From Actinomycetota bacterium (GTDB lineage Bacteria; Actinomycetota; Nitriliruptoria; Nitriliruptorales; JAHWKO01): a DNA stretch of 39,472 bases. Where the stretch lies: positions 1 through 39,472 of the forward strand of contig JAHWKO010000007.1 of NCBI GenBank assembly GCA_019347855.1, read 5' to 3'. The position numbers and the translations under genes are program-made. The notes under the pieces are model-generated. The model did no database searches. It was given only the letters and a program-made list of their open reading frames with translations, and was not told where the DNA came from. Shown one piece after another: positions 1 through 8,166 of the stretch (its first letter is position 1; the number at the start of each line of letters is the position of its first letter).

Positions 1-2
1 TG

Positions 3-1244
3 CTCACGATGCTCCTCGGCGGCCTATGGCACGGGGCCTCGTGGAACTTCGTGATCTGGGGCGGGCTTCACGGAGCCGCGCTCGTCGTGCACAAGCGTGC
101 GACCGAGCTCTGGCGCGGCTCGGCTCCATCACGCCTTCGCGCCTCGCTCGGCTGGGTCTTCACCTTCCACTTCGTGCTCTTCTGCTGGATCTTCTTTCGC
201 GCGCCCGATCTGGCGACGGTGAAGCTCGTCCTCTCGCAGCTGTCGACCGTCCTCGAGGGCCTCCCCCATCTGGGCACCGTCCTCGTCGCGCGGCGCGACG
301 TGATCTTCGCGGCCGTCGCCGACGAGGAGGCCGGCGGCATGTTCGGTGCCCAGGCCCTCGTCCGCAGCCATCCCCACTGGTTCGCCGATGCCGCCGGGCG
401 CCCGGCAGCCGCGGCGCTCAACGAGGTCGGCGGGTACTCCATGACCGTGCGCGGCCGCCGCTTCTACACCGTGCAGGTCGCCGAGAAGGGCATCGTCTGG
501 GCCCGGTTGCGCACCACGGGCGTCCCCGGCCACGGCTCGATGCCGCTGCGCACCGACAGCGCGCTGCTCAAGGCGGCCGAGGCGGTGCGTCGTCTCGTGG
601 ACCACCGCCCGCCGGCACGGATGCACGAGGTGTGGCAGGGGTTCGTCGAGGGTCTGGACCTGGGCGACGAGCTGCGGTCCGCCCTGCTCGACCCCGACAG
701 CCTCGAGCGGTTCTGTCAGGACGCCGATGAGCTCGGGCTGGCGCGGGTGGTGCACGCCTGCACCCACACCACCCTCGCGCCGACGATGCTCGACGCGGGG
801 GTCAAGATCAACGTGATCCCGGACCACGCGACCCTCGCGCTGGACGTTCGCGCGCTCCCAGGGGACGAGGAGGCGACCATCGTCGAGCTGATCGGCGACG
901 CTCTGGGGGACCTCAAGGAGTCGGTCGAGGTCGACTTCGTGAAGGCGGACCCCGCCACGACCTCGCCGCGGGACACGCCGATGTGGGACGTGCTCCAGCG
1001 CCACGCCGAACGGCTGGTCCCGGGGGCACGCAACGTCCCGGCGTTGCTGCCGGCGGCCACGGACTCCCGGTTCCTCCGCCGGCTGGGTGCGACCTGCTAC
1101 GGCTACGGGCTGTACAGCGACCGCATCCCGTTCGACGAGTTCACGAGGATGTTCCACGGGGAGAACGAGCGCATCGACCAGGAGTCGCTCCGGCTAAGCA
1201 CCGAGCTGTGGCTGGCCGTCGCCCAGGACCTGCTCACGGCTTGA
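3..1244 (+). CDS. Chimeric ORF: MBOAT acyltransferase C-terminal part fused in frame to M20 peptidase lacking its N-terminus
   Basis: The frame is open to the left edge, so the gene is partial there. Residues 1-90 counted from the ATG at 9 look like the C-terminal part of an AlgI/DltB-type membrane-bound O-acyltransferase: LLGGLWHGASWNF carries the family's conserved histidine, and WIFFRAPD is its usual late membrane motif. From about residue 94 (RRDVIFAAVADEEAGG) to the end it is an M20 zinc aminoacylase/dipeptidase. The metal-binding DEE, a GHGSMP dimerisation-type segment, a TDSRF segment and the late FHGENERI histidine are visible. The M20 N-terminus, with the first HxD metal ligand, is missing, so the peptidase part should be inactive. 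Membrane acyltransferases are not known to be fused this way. I infer a genomic deletion or an assembly join between about 250 and 292. Confidence 0.75.
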   Translation, partial: LTMLLGGLWHGASWNFVIWGGLHGAALVVHKRATELWRGSAPSRLRASLGWVFTFHFVLFCWIFFRAPDLATVKLVLSQLSTVLEGLPHLGTVLVARRDVIFAAVADEEAGGMFGAQALVRSHPHWFADAAGRPAAAALNEVGGYSMTVRGRRFYTVQVAEKGIVWARLRTTGVPGHGSMPLRTDSALLKAAEAVRRLVDHRPPARMHEVWQGFVEGLDLGDELRSALLDPDSLERFCQDADELGLARVVHACTHTTLAPTMLDAGVKINVIPDHATLALDVRALPGDEEATIVELIGDALGDLKESVEVDFVKADPATTSPRDTPMWDVLQRHAERLVPGARNVPALLPAATDSRFLRRLGATCYGYGLYSDRIPFDEFTRMFHGENERIDQESLRLSTELWLAVAQDLLTA

Positions 1245-1281
1245 CGTGGCGATCCGTAAGTGGTTACTTACGGTAAGTGAC
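1241..1281 (+). promoter_or_regulatory. Candidate promoter and palindromic operator of the ArsR gene
   Basis: TTGACG at 1241-1246 resembles a -35 box, and 17 bases later 1264-1269 (TTACTT) is a weak -10. Overlapping it is a perfect inverted repeat, CGTAAGT-GGTT-ACTTACG (1255-1272), followed by another GTAAGTG at 1274-1280. The GTG start at 1277 has no Shine-Dalgarno and lies at the expected transcript start, so the mRNA may be leaderless. A palindrome across the promoter of an ArsR-family gene is the expected place for autorepression; the binding itself is inferred. Confidence 0.5.
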
Positions 1282-1633
1282 AACTAACGGAGCCTCGCCG
1301 CATGAGCTCGCCGGGATCGGTCCGGCGCTCGATGCGCTCGCCGACCCCACCCGTCGGGCCGTCCTCGAGACCCTGCGCGATGGCCCGCGTCCCGTCGGCG
1401 AGATCGCGGCGGAGCTACCCGTCTCACGCCCCGCGGTGTCCCAGCACCTCCGCGTGCTGCTGGATGCCGGGTTGGTGACAGCGACCGCCGAGGGCACGCG
1501 CCGCCTCTACCGCGTCCACCCCCAGGGCCTCCAGGATCTGCGCGCGTACGTCGAGCGGTTCTGGCGCGATGTACTCGACGCGTACGCCGACGCCGCCGCC
1601 GACCTGTCCATCGAAGACGAGGGAGACCGATGA
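1277..1633 (+). CDS. ArsR-family winged-helix transcriptional regulator
   Basis: A 118-residue protein with a single winged helix-turn-helix. The opening LDALADPTRRAVLETL is the classic ArsR helix 1-2 segment. The recognition region (EIAAELPVSRPAVSQHLRVL, about residues 36-55) is followed by the wing GLVTATAEGTRRLYRV. No cysteine metal site is visible, so this is the non-metal subtype usually found beside SRPBCC/AHSA1 proteins. The stop overlaps the next gene's ATG (ATGA at 1630-1633), so the two are translationally coupled. The GTG start lies within the operator/promoter region, with no ribosome-binding site. It probably represses its own operon in response to an unknown ligand. Confidence 0.88.
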   Translation: MTTNGASPHELAGIGPALDALADPTRRAVLETLRDGPRPVGEIAAELPVSRPAVSQHLRVLLDAGLVTATAEGTRRLYRVHPQGLQDLRAYVERFWRDVLDAYADAAADLSIEDEGDR

Positions 1634-2094
1634 CCCAGGATCTGGAACCCGTCATCAGCGAGGTGCAGGTGCCACTGGACCAGGAACGCTCGTTCCGGCT
1701 GTTCACCGACGAGATCGCCAGCTGGTGGCCGCTCGAGACCCACGCCGTCCACGGCGACACCGACATGACCTGCGTGCTCGAATGCCGGGTCGGTGGCCGG
1801 ATCTACGAGCGCACACCCGCCGGGGTCGAGGCGGACTGGGGGCGGGTCACGGCCTGGGAGCCCCCGGAGCGGCTCGCGTTCACCTGGCACCCTGGACGGG
1901 ACGACGACACCGCCACGGAGGTCGAGGTGACCTTCACCGCGGCCGCGGACGGCACGATGGTCCGGCTCGCCCACGCCGGGTGGGAGGTCCTCGGCGATCG
2001 AGCCCCCGAGGTCCGCGAGCGGTACTTGACGGGTTGGGCGATGGTGCTGGGTCAGCGGTACGCCGCGACGGCCCGCGCGGACGCGGCTCGTTAG
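1630..2094 (+). CDS. SRPBCC (AHSA1-like) domain protein
   Basis: A 154-residue single-domain protein of the START/Bet v1-like superfamily. Visible family features are an early VPLDQERSFRLFTDEI strand-helix, the WWP motif (residues 34-36), a central GGRIYERTPAGVEADWGRV, and WEPPERLAFTWHPG followed by TEVEVTFTAAADGT. These proteins form a hydrophobic cavity; members next to ArsR genes are usually described as activator-of-Hsp90-ATPase-homologue proteins, but the ligand is not known. It overlaps the ArsR stop by four bases and is therefore almost certainly co-expressed with it. Confidence 0.85.
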   Translation: MTQDLEPVISEVQVPLDQERSFRLFTDEIASWWPLETHAVHGDTDMTCVLECRVGGRIYERTPAGVEADWGRVTAWEPPERLAFTWHPGRDDDTATEVEVTFTAAADGTMVRLAHAGWEVLGDRAPEVRERYLTGWAMVLGQRYAATARADAAR

Positions 2095-2125
2095 GGTCGC
2101 GGCGTGGACGATCCGGGAGGCACCC

Positions 2126-2500
2126 GTGGGCAACCTCGTGAAGCTCATCGCAGCCGGCCGCGTGCTGATCGGAGCGGCGTTGATGCTCGCTCCTCGCCAC
2201 GCTGCCCGCGGGTGGCTGGGTGACGCTGCCGACGACCCCGCGACCCAGGTCGCGGTGCGGGCGTTCGGGGCCCGTGACCTCGGCCTCGGCCTCGGTGTCC
2301 TGTTGGCCCTGCGCCGGGGTCGCTCGCCCCGAGGCTGGGTGGAGGCGGGGATCCTCGCCGACACCACGGACGCCGCCGCGACCCTCGCCGCCTGGCGCCA
2401 CCTGCCGCACACGGGGCGAGCGATGACGCTGGTCGTAGCGTCGAGCGCGGTGGTAGCGGGGGCCCTCTCGGTCGCGACGGGCGCAGCCGACGGAGGCTGA
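2126..2500 (+). CDS. Small membrane protein of unknown function
   Basis: A 124-residue protein with a GTG start preceded by GGGAGG (2115-2120). It has about three hydrophobic stretches: residues 5-22 (LIAAGRVLIGAALMLAP), a GARDLGLGLGVLLAL segment, and a C-terminal MTLVVASSAVVAGALSVA. The layout resembles the DUF4267-type small membrane proteins of actinobacteria, but I cannot assign it firmly. It lies 31 bases after the SRPBCC gene on the same strand and may be the last gene of the ArsR operon. Confidence 0.65.
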   Translation: MGNLVKLIAAGRVLIGAALMLAPRHAARGWLGDAADDPATQVAVRAFGARDLGLGLGVLLALRRGRSPRGWVEAGILADTTDAAATLAAWRHLPHTGRAMTLVVASSAVVAGALSVATGAADGG

Positions 2501-2508
2501 CCCTCGGG

Positions 2509-4371
2509 TCAGGAACCCCACCTGTCCTCGTCGACGTCGCCCCGCGCGCGGGCGATCGCCTGTGCCGCGTTCACCAGCCCGATGTGGCTGAACGCCTGGG
2601 GGAAGTTGCCCAGCAGCTCGCCGGTCGCCGGATCGACCTCCTCGGACATCAGCCCCAGGTCGTTCACATGCGCCGCGGCGCGCTCGAAGACGTCCTCGGC
2701 CCGGCCGACCTCGCCCGCCATCGCGAGACACTGGGCCAGCCAGAACGTGCAGAGGAGGAACGTCCCCTCCTCGCCCGGGAGGCCGTCGTCCCCGAGGTAG
2801 CGGTAGACGAGCCCGCGCTCATCGACGAGGTCGGCGTCGATCGCGTCGATCGTGGAGCGCATCCGCGGATCGTCCGCGGGGAGGAACCGCTCGATCGCCA
2901 TCACCAGGACCGACGCGTCGAGGCGGTCCGATCCGAAGGACTGCACGAAGGCCCCCACCTCCTCGTTCCAACCACGTTCCAGGATCGCCTCGCGGACGGC
3001 CTCGGCGCCCTCCTTCCAGTCGCTGACCTGCTCCTCGGAGGCGTCGATCTCGTCGGCCATCTGCACGGCGCGGTCGAGGGCGACCCAGCACATCAGCTTG
3101 GAGTGCACGTAGTGGCGTGGTTCGGCGCGCACCTCCCAGATCCCGTAGTCGGGCTCCTCCCAGAGCTCGAGCGCCTTGTCGGCGAGGTCCCGGAGGAACC
3201 GGACCTCGATCCCGTCGAGCTCGTCCAGGTGGCCGCGCACGTCGAACACGGCGTCGAGCAGCTCGCCGTACACATCGAGCTGGCGCTGGTGCCAGGCCTC
3301 GTTGCCGACACGGACCGGGGCGCTGTCGCGCCACCCATCGAGGTGGGGCAGGGTGCGCTCGCCGATCTCGTGCTCCCCGCCGATCCCGTACATGATCTGC
3401 AGGTCCTGTCCGGACCGGATGTCGCCGCCGGCGGTGCGGACGATCCAGTCGAGGAACCGCGCGGCCTCACGGGGGCAGGACGCGACCCGGAGCGCCTCGA
3501 TGATCATCGACGTGTCGCGCACCCACGAGAACCGGTAGTCCCAGTTGCGCACGCCGCCGACCTCCTCTGGCAGGGAGGTGGTGGGGGCGGCCACCATGGC
3601 GCCGGTCGGCCAGTAGGTCAGCGACTGCAGGACGCGCCCGCTGGTGCGGACCAGGTCCCCCCACGGGCCCTCGTAGCGACGGTGCTCGTGGTCCCACTGC
3701 TGCCACTCACGACGGGTGTCCTCGAGCCACTCCTGCATCTCGCCGCGGTCCCACGCCTCAGGGACCTCCGCCTCGTCGAGCCGGCGGATCGCGAACCAGG
3801 CGTCGTCGCCCTCGTCGAGGGCGAACCGGGCGCGCGCCCGGGCATCGTCGTCGATCTCCAGGTCCTCGGTGGATGACAGGACCAGTGACCACGACCCGCC
3901 GAGGCAGTAGGCGCCGCCGTCGATCTCGCGCAGCAGCGGGACCATGAGCCCGAACTCCGGCCGCGGCTCGCAGTCCATCTCGACCTCGACAGAGCCGGAG
4001 GTGCAGGTGACGTGGCGGACGATCGCGTGCGGGGCGCCCGTGCCGAGGTCGTGCGGGTCCTCGGTGAGGGTGAAGGGCATCGCGTCGGTCACCTCGAGCT
4101 GTCCCCCCTGGTCCTCGAAGGTCGTGCGCAGGAGCATCGTCGAATCCAGGTAGGTCCGCGAGGTCGCATCGCCGACCCAGCCCGAGGGCTGGAGGCTCCA
4201 GTACCCGGCGACGTCGTCGAACAGCCCACCGAACACCGGGGGCGAGTCGAACCTCGGCAGACAGCACCACACCACGGTGGCGTCGGCCGCGACCAGCGCC
4301 GACGAGTGCGAATCCGACAGCAGCCCGAGGTCCGCGATCGGTCGCCGGTTGAGGGGACGCGTCGGTGACAT
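2509..4371 (-). CDS. Glycoside hydrolase family 15 protein (trehalase/glucoamylase type)
   Basis: A 620-residue GH15 enzyme, predicted to release glucose from an alpha-linked sugar. In actinobacteria, full-length proteins of this type include trehalases; the substrate here is not proven. The N-terminus (PIADLGLLSDSHSSALVA, then WCCLPRFDSPPVFGGLFDD) is the family's beta-domain opening. The (alpha/alpha)6 barrel carries VGGVRNWDYRFSWVRDTS and YGIWEVRAEPRHYVHSKLM, the latter containing the likely acid Glu. LMSEEVDPATGELLGNFPQA, near the C-terminus, contains the likely base Glu. The ATG at 4371 is preferred because a longer frame would run into the divergent VKOR gene and adds only low-complexity sequence. 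It may contribute to trehalose turnover. Confidence 0.9.
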   Translation of the reverse strand: MSPTRPLNRRPIADLGLLSDSHSSALVAADATVVWCCLPRFDSPPVFGGLFDDVAGYWSLQPSGWVGDATSRTYLDSTMLLRTTFEDQGGQLEVTDAMPFTLTEDPHDLGTGAPHAIVRHVTCTSGSVEVEMDCEPRPEFGLMVPLLREIDGGAYCLGGSWSLVLSSTEDLEIDDDARARARFALDEGDDAWFAIRRLDEAEVPEAWDRGEMQEWLEDTRREWQQWDHEHRRYEGPWGDLVRTSGRVLQSLTYWPTGAMVAAPTTSLPEEVGGVRNWDYRFSWVRDTSMIIEALRVASCPREAARFLDWIVRTAGGDIRSGQDLQIMYGIGGEHEIGERTLPHLDGWRDSAPVRVGNEAWHQRQLDVYGELLDAVFDVRGHLDELDGIEVRFLRDLADKALELWEEPDYGIWEVRAEPRHYVHSKLMCWVALDRAVQMADEIDASEEQVSDWKEGAEAVREAILERGWNEEVGAFVQSFGSDRLDASVLVMAIERFLPADDPRMRSTIDAIDADLVDERGLVYRYLGDDGLPGEEGTFLLCTFWLAQCLAMAGEVGRAEDVFERAAAHVNDLGLMSEEVDPATGELLGNFPQAFSHIGLVNAAQAIARARGDVDEDRWGS

Positions 4372-4449
4372 GGTCCGAGACTGCCAGCGACCCGGTCGGC
4401 CAGCACGGCCATCCGTGCACGCGGCGGGGCCAGCGCCCGTGGTTCCCTC

Positions 4450-5058
4450 GTGGGCAGCGACACGAGGGGCGACGTGGACTGGCACGGTGAGGACCACACG
4501 CCGCCCGGGTGGGACGTCAACCCCTCGGCGTGGATCGAGCGCCTACCGATCGTGGTGCTCGGGTTCATCGGCCTGGTCATCGCCGCCTACCTCTCGGCGT
4601 TCCAGTACGAGCTGATCCCCACCGTCTGGGAGCCCTTCTTCGGGGACGGCAGCCGGAAGATCCTCACCTCGAAGGTGTCGGACATCCTCCCGATCAAGGA
4701 CGCCGCACTCGGGGCGATCGGCTACTTCCTGGACGTCGCGAGCGGTGTCGCCTACGGCCAGGACCGCTGGCGCACCCGCCCGTGGGTCGTCATCGTCTTC
4801 GGGTTCTTCGTCGGTCCGCTGGGCGCCGGCAGCATCCTGCTGGTCATCCTCCAGCCGGTGCTGATCGGGGCGTTCTGCACGCTCTGCCTGACCACCGCGG
4901 TGATCTCGGTGCTGATGATCGGCCCGGCGATGGACGAGGTGCTCGCGAGCTTGCAGTTCCTGCGCCGCGCCCACGAGGAGGGCCGCTCGGTGTGGTCCGC
5001 GTTCTGGGGCACGAGCGCAGCAGCCACCGCCCCGACCACGCAGGGAGGTGGTCGCTGA
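4450..5058 (+). CDS. Vitamin K epoxide reductase (VKOR)-family membrane protein
   Basis: A 202-residue multi-pass membrane protein of the VKOR/DsbB-like fold. Four hydrophobic segments are visible: IVVLGFIGLVIAAYLSAFQY, ALGAIGYFLDVASG, WVVIVFGFFVGPLGAGSILL, and one following the redox motif. The CTLC motif in GAFCTLCLTTAVI is the CxxC that normally lies next to bound quinone. The usual loop cysteine pair is absent, because these are the only two cysteines in the protein. It matches the actinobacterial subgroup with the WEPFFGDGSRKILTS opening. The GTG at 4450 has no ribosome-binding site; a GTG at 4474 behind GAGGGG is a possible alternative start. It overlaps the SPW gene by one base (TGATG). 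Confidence 0.85.
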   Translation: MGSDTRGDVDWHGEDHTPPGWDVNPSAWIERLPIVVLGFIGLVIAAYLSAFQYELIPTVWEPFFGDGSRKILTSKVSDILPIKDAALGAIGYFLDVASGVAYGQDRWRTRPWVVIVFGFFVGPLGAGSILLVILQPVLIGAFCTLCLTTAVISVLMIGPAMDEVLASLQFLRRAHEEGRSVWSAFWGTSAAATAPTTQGGGR

Positions 5059-5450
5059 TGTGGCCCCGCCTGATCAACACCGCGCTCGGCGTGTGGCTCA
5101 TGTTCGCGCCGGCGGTGCTCGGGTACTCGACGAGCGATGCGCTCGCATCCAGCACCGACCGGATCATCGGACCGCTGGTGGCGAGCGCCGCGATCGCGGC
5201 GATCTGGGACGAGATCCGTCCCTTGCGCTGGGTCAACGTCGCGCTCGGCGGCCTGCTGGCGCTGGCCCCCCTCGTGCTCGGACCGTTCTTCGGGTGGGCG
5301 ATCGCCGGAGCGGTGAACGCGGTCGTGACCGGCCTCGCGATCATCGCGTTCGGGCTCGTGCGTGGGGACATCACCAACGAGTTCGGCGGGGGCTGGCGGT
5401 CCCTGTGGCGCGACGACATCGACACCGTCACGCACGACCCGTACGCCTGA
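5058..5450 (+). CDS. SPW-repeat membrane protein
   Basis: A 130-residue protein with two copies of the SPW-type membrane repeat: NTALGVWLMFAPAVLGYS (about residues 7-24) and NVALGGLLALAPLVLG (about 61-76). Each is a helix pair, giving four membrane segments. In canonical members the repeat contains Ser-Pro-Trp; here it has drifted to APA and APL. The function of the family is unknown. It starts inside the VKOR stop codon and is therefore coupled to it, suggesting the two act in the same membrane process. The N-terminal cytosolic tail is very short; the C-terminal tail is acidic. Confidence 0.82.
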   Translation: MWPRLINTALGVWLMFAPAVLGYSTSDALASSTDRIIGPLVASAAIAAIWDEIRPLRWVNVALGGLLALAPLVLGPFFGWAIAGAVNAVVTGLAIIAFGLVRGDITNEFGGGWRSLWRDDIDTVTHDPYA

Positions 5451-5463
5451 GACCCCAGGTCGG

Positions 5464-7047
5464 CTACTTGCGGAGCGGCGTCTCCTCGAGGGTGACGGGG
5501 CGTCCCTCTCGTGCGCCGTCCGTCCGCGCCTCCTCGTCCTTGCCGAACGAGGTCGCAGCGAGCTCGGCGTGCTCCCCCGGGACGGGGATCGGGTAGACGC
5601 CGTCGAAGCACGCCCGACACAGCTCCTCGGCGTCGTCCGGCGTGGAGGCGATCAGCGCATCGAGGCTGAGGTAGTGCAGCGAGTCCGCGTCGATGAACTC
5701 GCGGACCTCCTCGACCGTCATCGAGGCGGCGACGAGCTGTGCGCGGGTCGCCATGTCGATCCCGTAGTAACAGGGGTTGCGGATCGGGGGGCAGGTGATC
5801 CGCAGGTGGACGGCCTCGGCCCCCGCCTCGCGGAGCATCCGCACGAGCTGTCGCGAGGTGTTGCCGCGCACGATCGAGTCGTCGACCACGACCAGGCGCT
5901 TGCCCTCGATCACCGACCGCAGCGGGTTCAGCTTCAGACGGATGCCCAGCTGCCGCAGCGACTGCGACGGCTGGATGAAGGTGCGCCCCACGTACCGGTT
6001 CTTGACCAGCCCCTCCGCGTAGGGCAGCCGTGCTTCCTCGGCGTAGCCCGCGGCGGCCGCGGTCCCCGAGTCGGGGACGGGGATCACCAGGTCGGCGTCG
6101 GGGACGGGCGCCTCACGCGCGAGCTCGCGCCCCATCTGCCGGCGGGCCGCGTACACGCTGGTCCCCTTCTGCCGGTGGTCGGGTCGGGCGAGGTAGACCC
6201 ACTCGAAGAGGCAGTAGTGGCGCGTGGTCTCCGCGAACCGGCGGGAACGCAGCCCCTGCGCGTCGATCGTGACGACCTCGCCGGGTTCAACGTCCCGGAG
6301 GTGGTGCGCCCCGACGATGTCGAGGGCCGCGGACTCGGAGGCCACGACGTAGCCGCCGGTGGGCAACCGCCCGACCATCAGCGGCCGGACCCCGTGGGGG
6401 TCGCGGACCGCGTACAGGCTGGACTCGTCCATGATCGCGAGGGAGTACGCCCCGGACAGCTTCGGCCCGGTCCGGACGATCGCTTCTTCCAAGGAGACGT
6501 CGCTGTCACGGGCCAGCAGGCTCGCCATCAACCCGCTGTCGTTGGCCGCGTTCGGACCGTCACCGCTGCTGCCGGGGCCGTCCGGACCGAGCAACCGCGC
6601 GACGTCGGCCGTGTTACAGAGGTTGCCGTTGTGGCACAGGGCGAGCTGCCCACCGGTCTGGGTCTCGCGGTACTGGGGCTGGGCGTTGTCCCACGAGCTC
6701 GAGCCGGTCGTCGAGTACCGGACGTGGCCGATCGCGAGGTGGCCCTGCAGCGCCGACAGGCTGGACTCGGTGAACACCTGGTTCACCAGCCCCATGTCCT
6801 TGGTGACGACGATCTGCTCGCCGTCGGACACCGCGATGCCGGCCGACTCCTGACCACGGTGTTGCAGGGCGTACAGGCCGTAGTACGTCAGGCGGGCGAC
6901 GTCCTCGCCCGGGGCGTAGATACCGAAGACCCCGCACTCCTCGCGTGGACCCTCGGCGAGCTGCCCGAGGTCTTCGTGTGCGAGCCCGTCATGTGCGGCA
7001 TCGTCGTGCATGGGAGGGGCGAGCGGGAGCGGCTCACGGAGGGCCAC
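5464..7047 (-). CDS. purF: Amidophosphoribosyltransferase (glutamine PRPP amidotransferase)
   Basis: A 527-residue enzyme for the first committed step of purine synthesis, making phosphoribosylamine from PRPP and glutamine. The Ntn-hydrolase glutaminase starts at Cys38 (EECGVFGIYAPG); residues 1-37 would be a propeptide that is removed. ALQHRGQESAGI and CHNGNLCN are glutaminase signatures, and VVVDDSIVRGNTSRQLV is the PRPP-binding loop. Cysteines in HYCLFEWVYLARPD, RITCPPIRNPCY and ELCRACFDGVYP match the Bacillus-type 4Fe-4S cluster ligands. The GTG at 7047 is supported by AGGAG about seven bases upstream; an ATG at 7011 is an alternative. It is separated from the purSQL group by about 4.8 kb, and its other usual partner purM is not next to it. 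Confidence 0.96.
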   Translation of the reverse strand: MALREPLPLAPPMHDDAAHDGLAHEDLGQLAEGPREECGVFGIYAPGEDVARLTYYGLYALQHRGQESAGIAVSDGEQIVVTKDMGLVNQVFTESSLSALQGHLAIGHVRYSTTGSSSWDNAQPQYRETQTGGQLALCHNGNLCNTADVARLLGPDGPGSSGDGPNAANDSGLMASLLARDSDVSLEEAIVRTGPKLSGAYSLAIMDESSLYAVRDPHGVRPLMVGRLPTGGYVVASESAALDIVGAHHLRDVEPGEVVTIDAQGLRSRRFAETTRHYCLFEWVYLARPDHRQKGTSVYAARRQMGRELAREAPVPDADLVIPVPDSGTAAAAGYAEEARLPYAEGLVKNRYVGRTFIQPSQSLRQLGIRLKLNPLRSVIEGKRLVVVDDSIVRGNTSRQLVRMLREAGAEAVHLRITCPPIRNPCYYGIDMATRAQLVAASMTVEEVREFIDADSLHYLSLDALIASTPDDAEELCRACFDGVYPIPVPGEHAELAATSFGKDEEARTDGAREGRPVTLEETPLRK

Positions 7048-7330
7048 GACCGACTCCTGGTTGTGAGGGGGATCCGTTCGTGGGTCGGGATCCCGGGAGT
7101 CGAGTCTACGCGGCTACCCGTCGATGTCCGTGGACCATCCGCTGGTCTGGCGCTTCCGGGATGGTCGCCCCGGACGCCGGGGGGGTCGGTCGACGGCATG
7201 CGGAGCTACGGCGACGAGGCGGTGGCGGGTGGCTGCCGTCACGGCTCGACCTTGGGACAGGCCCGGGCCCGACGACGCGCACGGAGACGCACGTAGTTTC
7301 GGACGTGCAAGCGTGCGAGGGGTGGGGCCC

Positions 7331-8098
7331 ATGAGCGGATCCGGCGAGACCACGGAGCAGGTTCGATCGACGTTCGAGGGCGCGGTCGAATCGGGTACCG
7401 AGCGTCTCCAGCGGAGCTGGTCGGGGCTCCTCGCCACCGGCGCCGTCGGGGGGTTCGACGTCGGGCTCGGCGTGCTCGGCCTCCTCGTGGTGCTGCATCT
7501 GACCGACAACCTGCTCCTCGCGTCGGCGACGTTCGCGATCGGGTTCGTCATGGTCGTGCTCGCCAGGAGCGAGCTGTTCACGGAGAACTTCCTCGTCCCG
7601 ATCGCGGCGGTCGTCGCCCGGGAGGAGGGTGTCGGCGCGCTCGCACGTCTGTGGGCCGGGACGCTCGTGACCAACCTCGCCGCGGGGTTCGTGCTCGCGG
7701 CGATCCTGACCAGCGGATTCGGCACCATCCACGAGCCGGCCGTCGAGATCTCGATGCACTACTTCGAACTGGGCATCGGCTGGTCCTCGTTCGCCGTCGC
7801 CATGGTCGCCGGGGCGCTCGTCACGCTCATGACCTGGATGATCGAGGCGACCTCGTCACCAGGAGCGAAGATCGTGGCCGGCTTCATGACGGGCTACCTC
7901 CTCGCCGTCGGCAAGATCCTCCACTGCATCGTCGCTGCCATCGAACTGTTCATCTCGCTGTTCGGGGGCGCACCCTTCGGATGGGCCAGCGCCTGGGCCA
8001 TGATCGGGTGGGCGGTGCTCGGCAACGCGGTCGGTGGGGTCCTGCTCGTCACCGTCCTGCGACTGGTCCAGGTCCCCGCGGCGGAGCAGGCGCGCTGA
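7331..8098 (+). CDS. Formate/nitrite transporter (FNT) family membrane protein
   Basis: A 255-residue member of the FNT channel family, nearer to the YfdC-like branch than to FocA. It has six predicted membrane segments. The family motif is seen in LARSELFTENFLVPIAAVV (about residues 77-95), followed by ARLWAGTLVTNLAAGF. GAKIVAGFMTGYLLAVGKILH is the matching half-repeat. The cytosolic N-terminus (TEQVRSTFEGAVESG) is amphipathic, as in the family. The ATG at 7331 was chosen because upstream codons lack membrane or family character; GGGGTGGGG precedes it. The transported ion cannot be told from sequence. About 280 bases upstream hold no gene I can support. Confidence 0.85.
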   Translation: MSGSGETTEQVRSTFEGAVESGTERLQRSWSGLLATGAVGGFDVGLGVLGLLVVLHLTDNLLLASATFAIGFVMVVLARSELFTENFLVPIAAVVAREEGVGALARLWAGTLVTNLAAGFVLAAILTSGFGTIHEPAVEISMHYFELGIGWSSFAVAMVAGALVTLMTWMIEATSSPGAKIVAGFMTGYLLAVGKILHCIVAAIELFISLFGGAPFGWASAWAMIGWAVLGNAVGGVLLVTVLRLVQVPAAEQAR

Positions 8099-8166
8099 CC
8101 TCTGCGCTGCACGGACGTCCAACGATCCCGTCAGCCCCGGGTGGGTTCCGTCTCACGGCTGGGTCG

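Noticed and set aside
2584..3876. Long plus-strand open frame across the GH15 gene
   Set aside because: It is antisense to a clear GH15 enzyme; the product is low-complexity and typical of GC-rich antisense frames.
5362..7296. 644-codon plus-strand frame across purF
   Set aside because: Opposite strand carries unmistakable PurF motifs; this frame is a high-GC shadow.
7048..7330. Non-coding RNA or small gene between purF and the FNT gene
   Set aside because: Only two separate GGATCC palindromes and a weak TAGTTT were seen; no conserved structure or coding signal could be supported.
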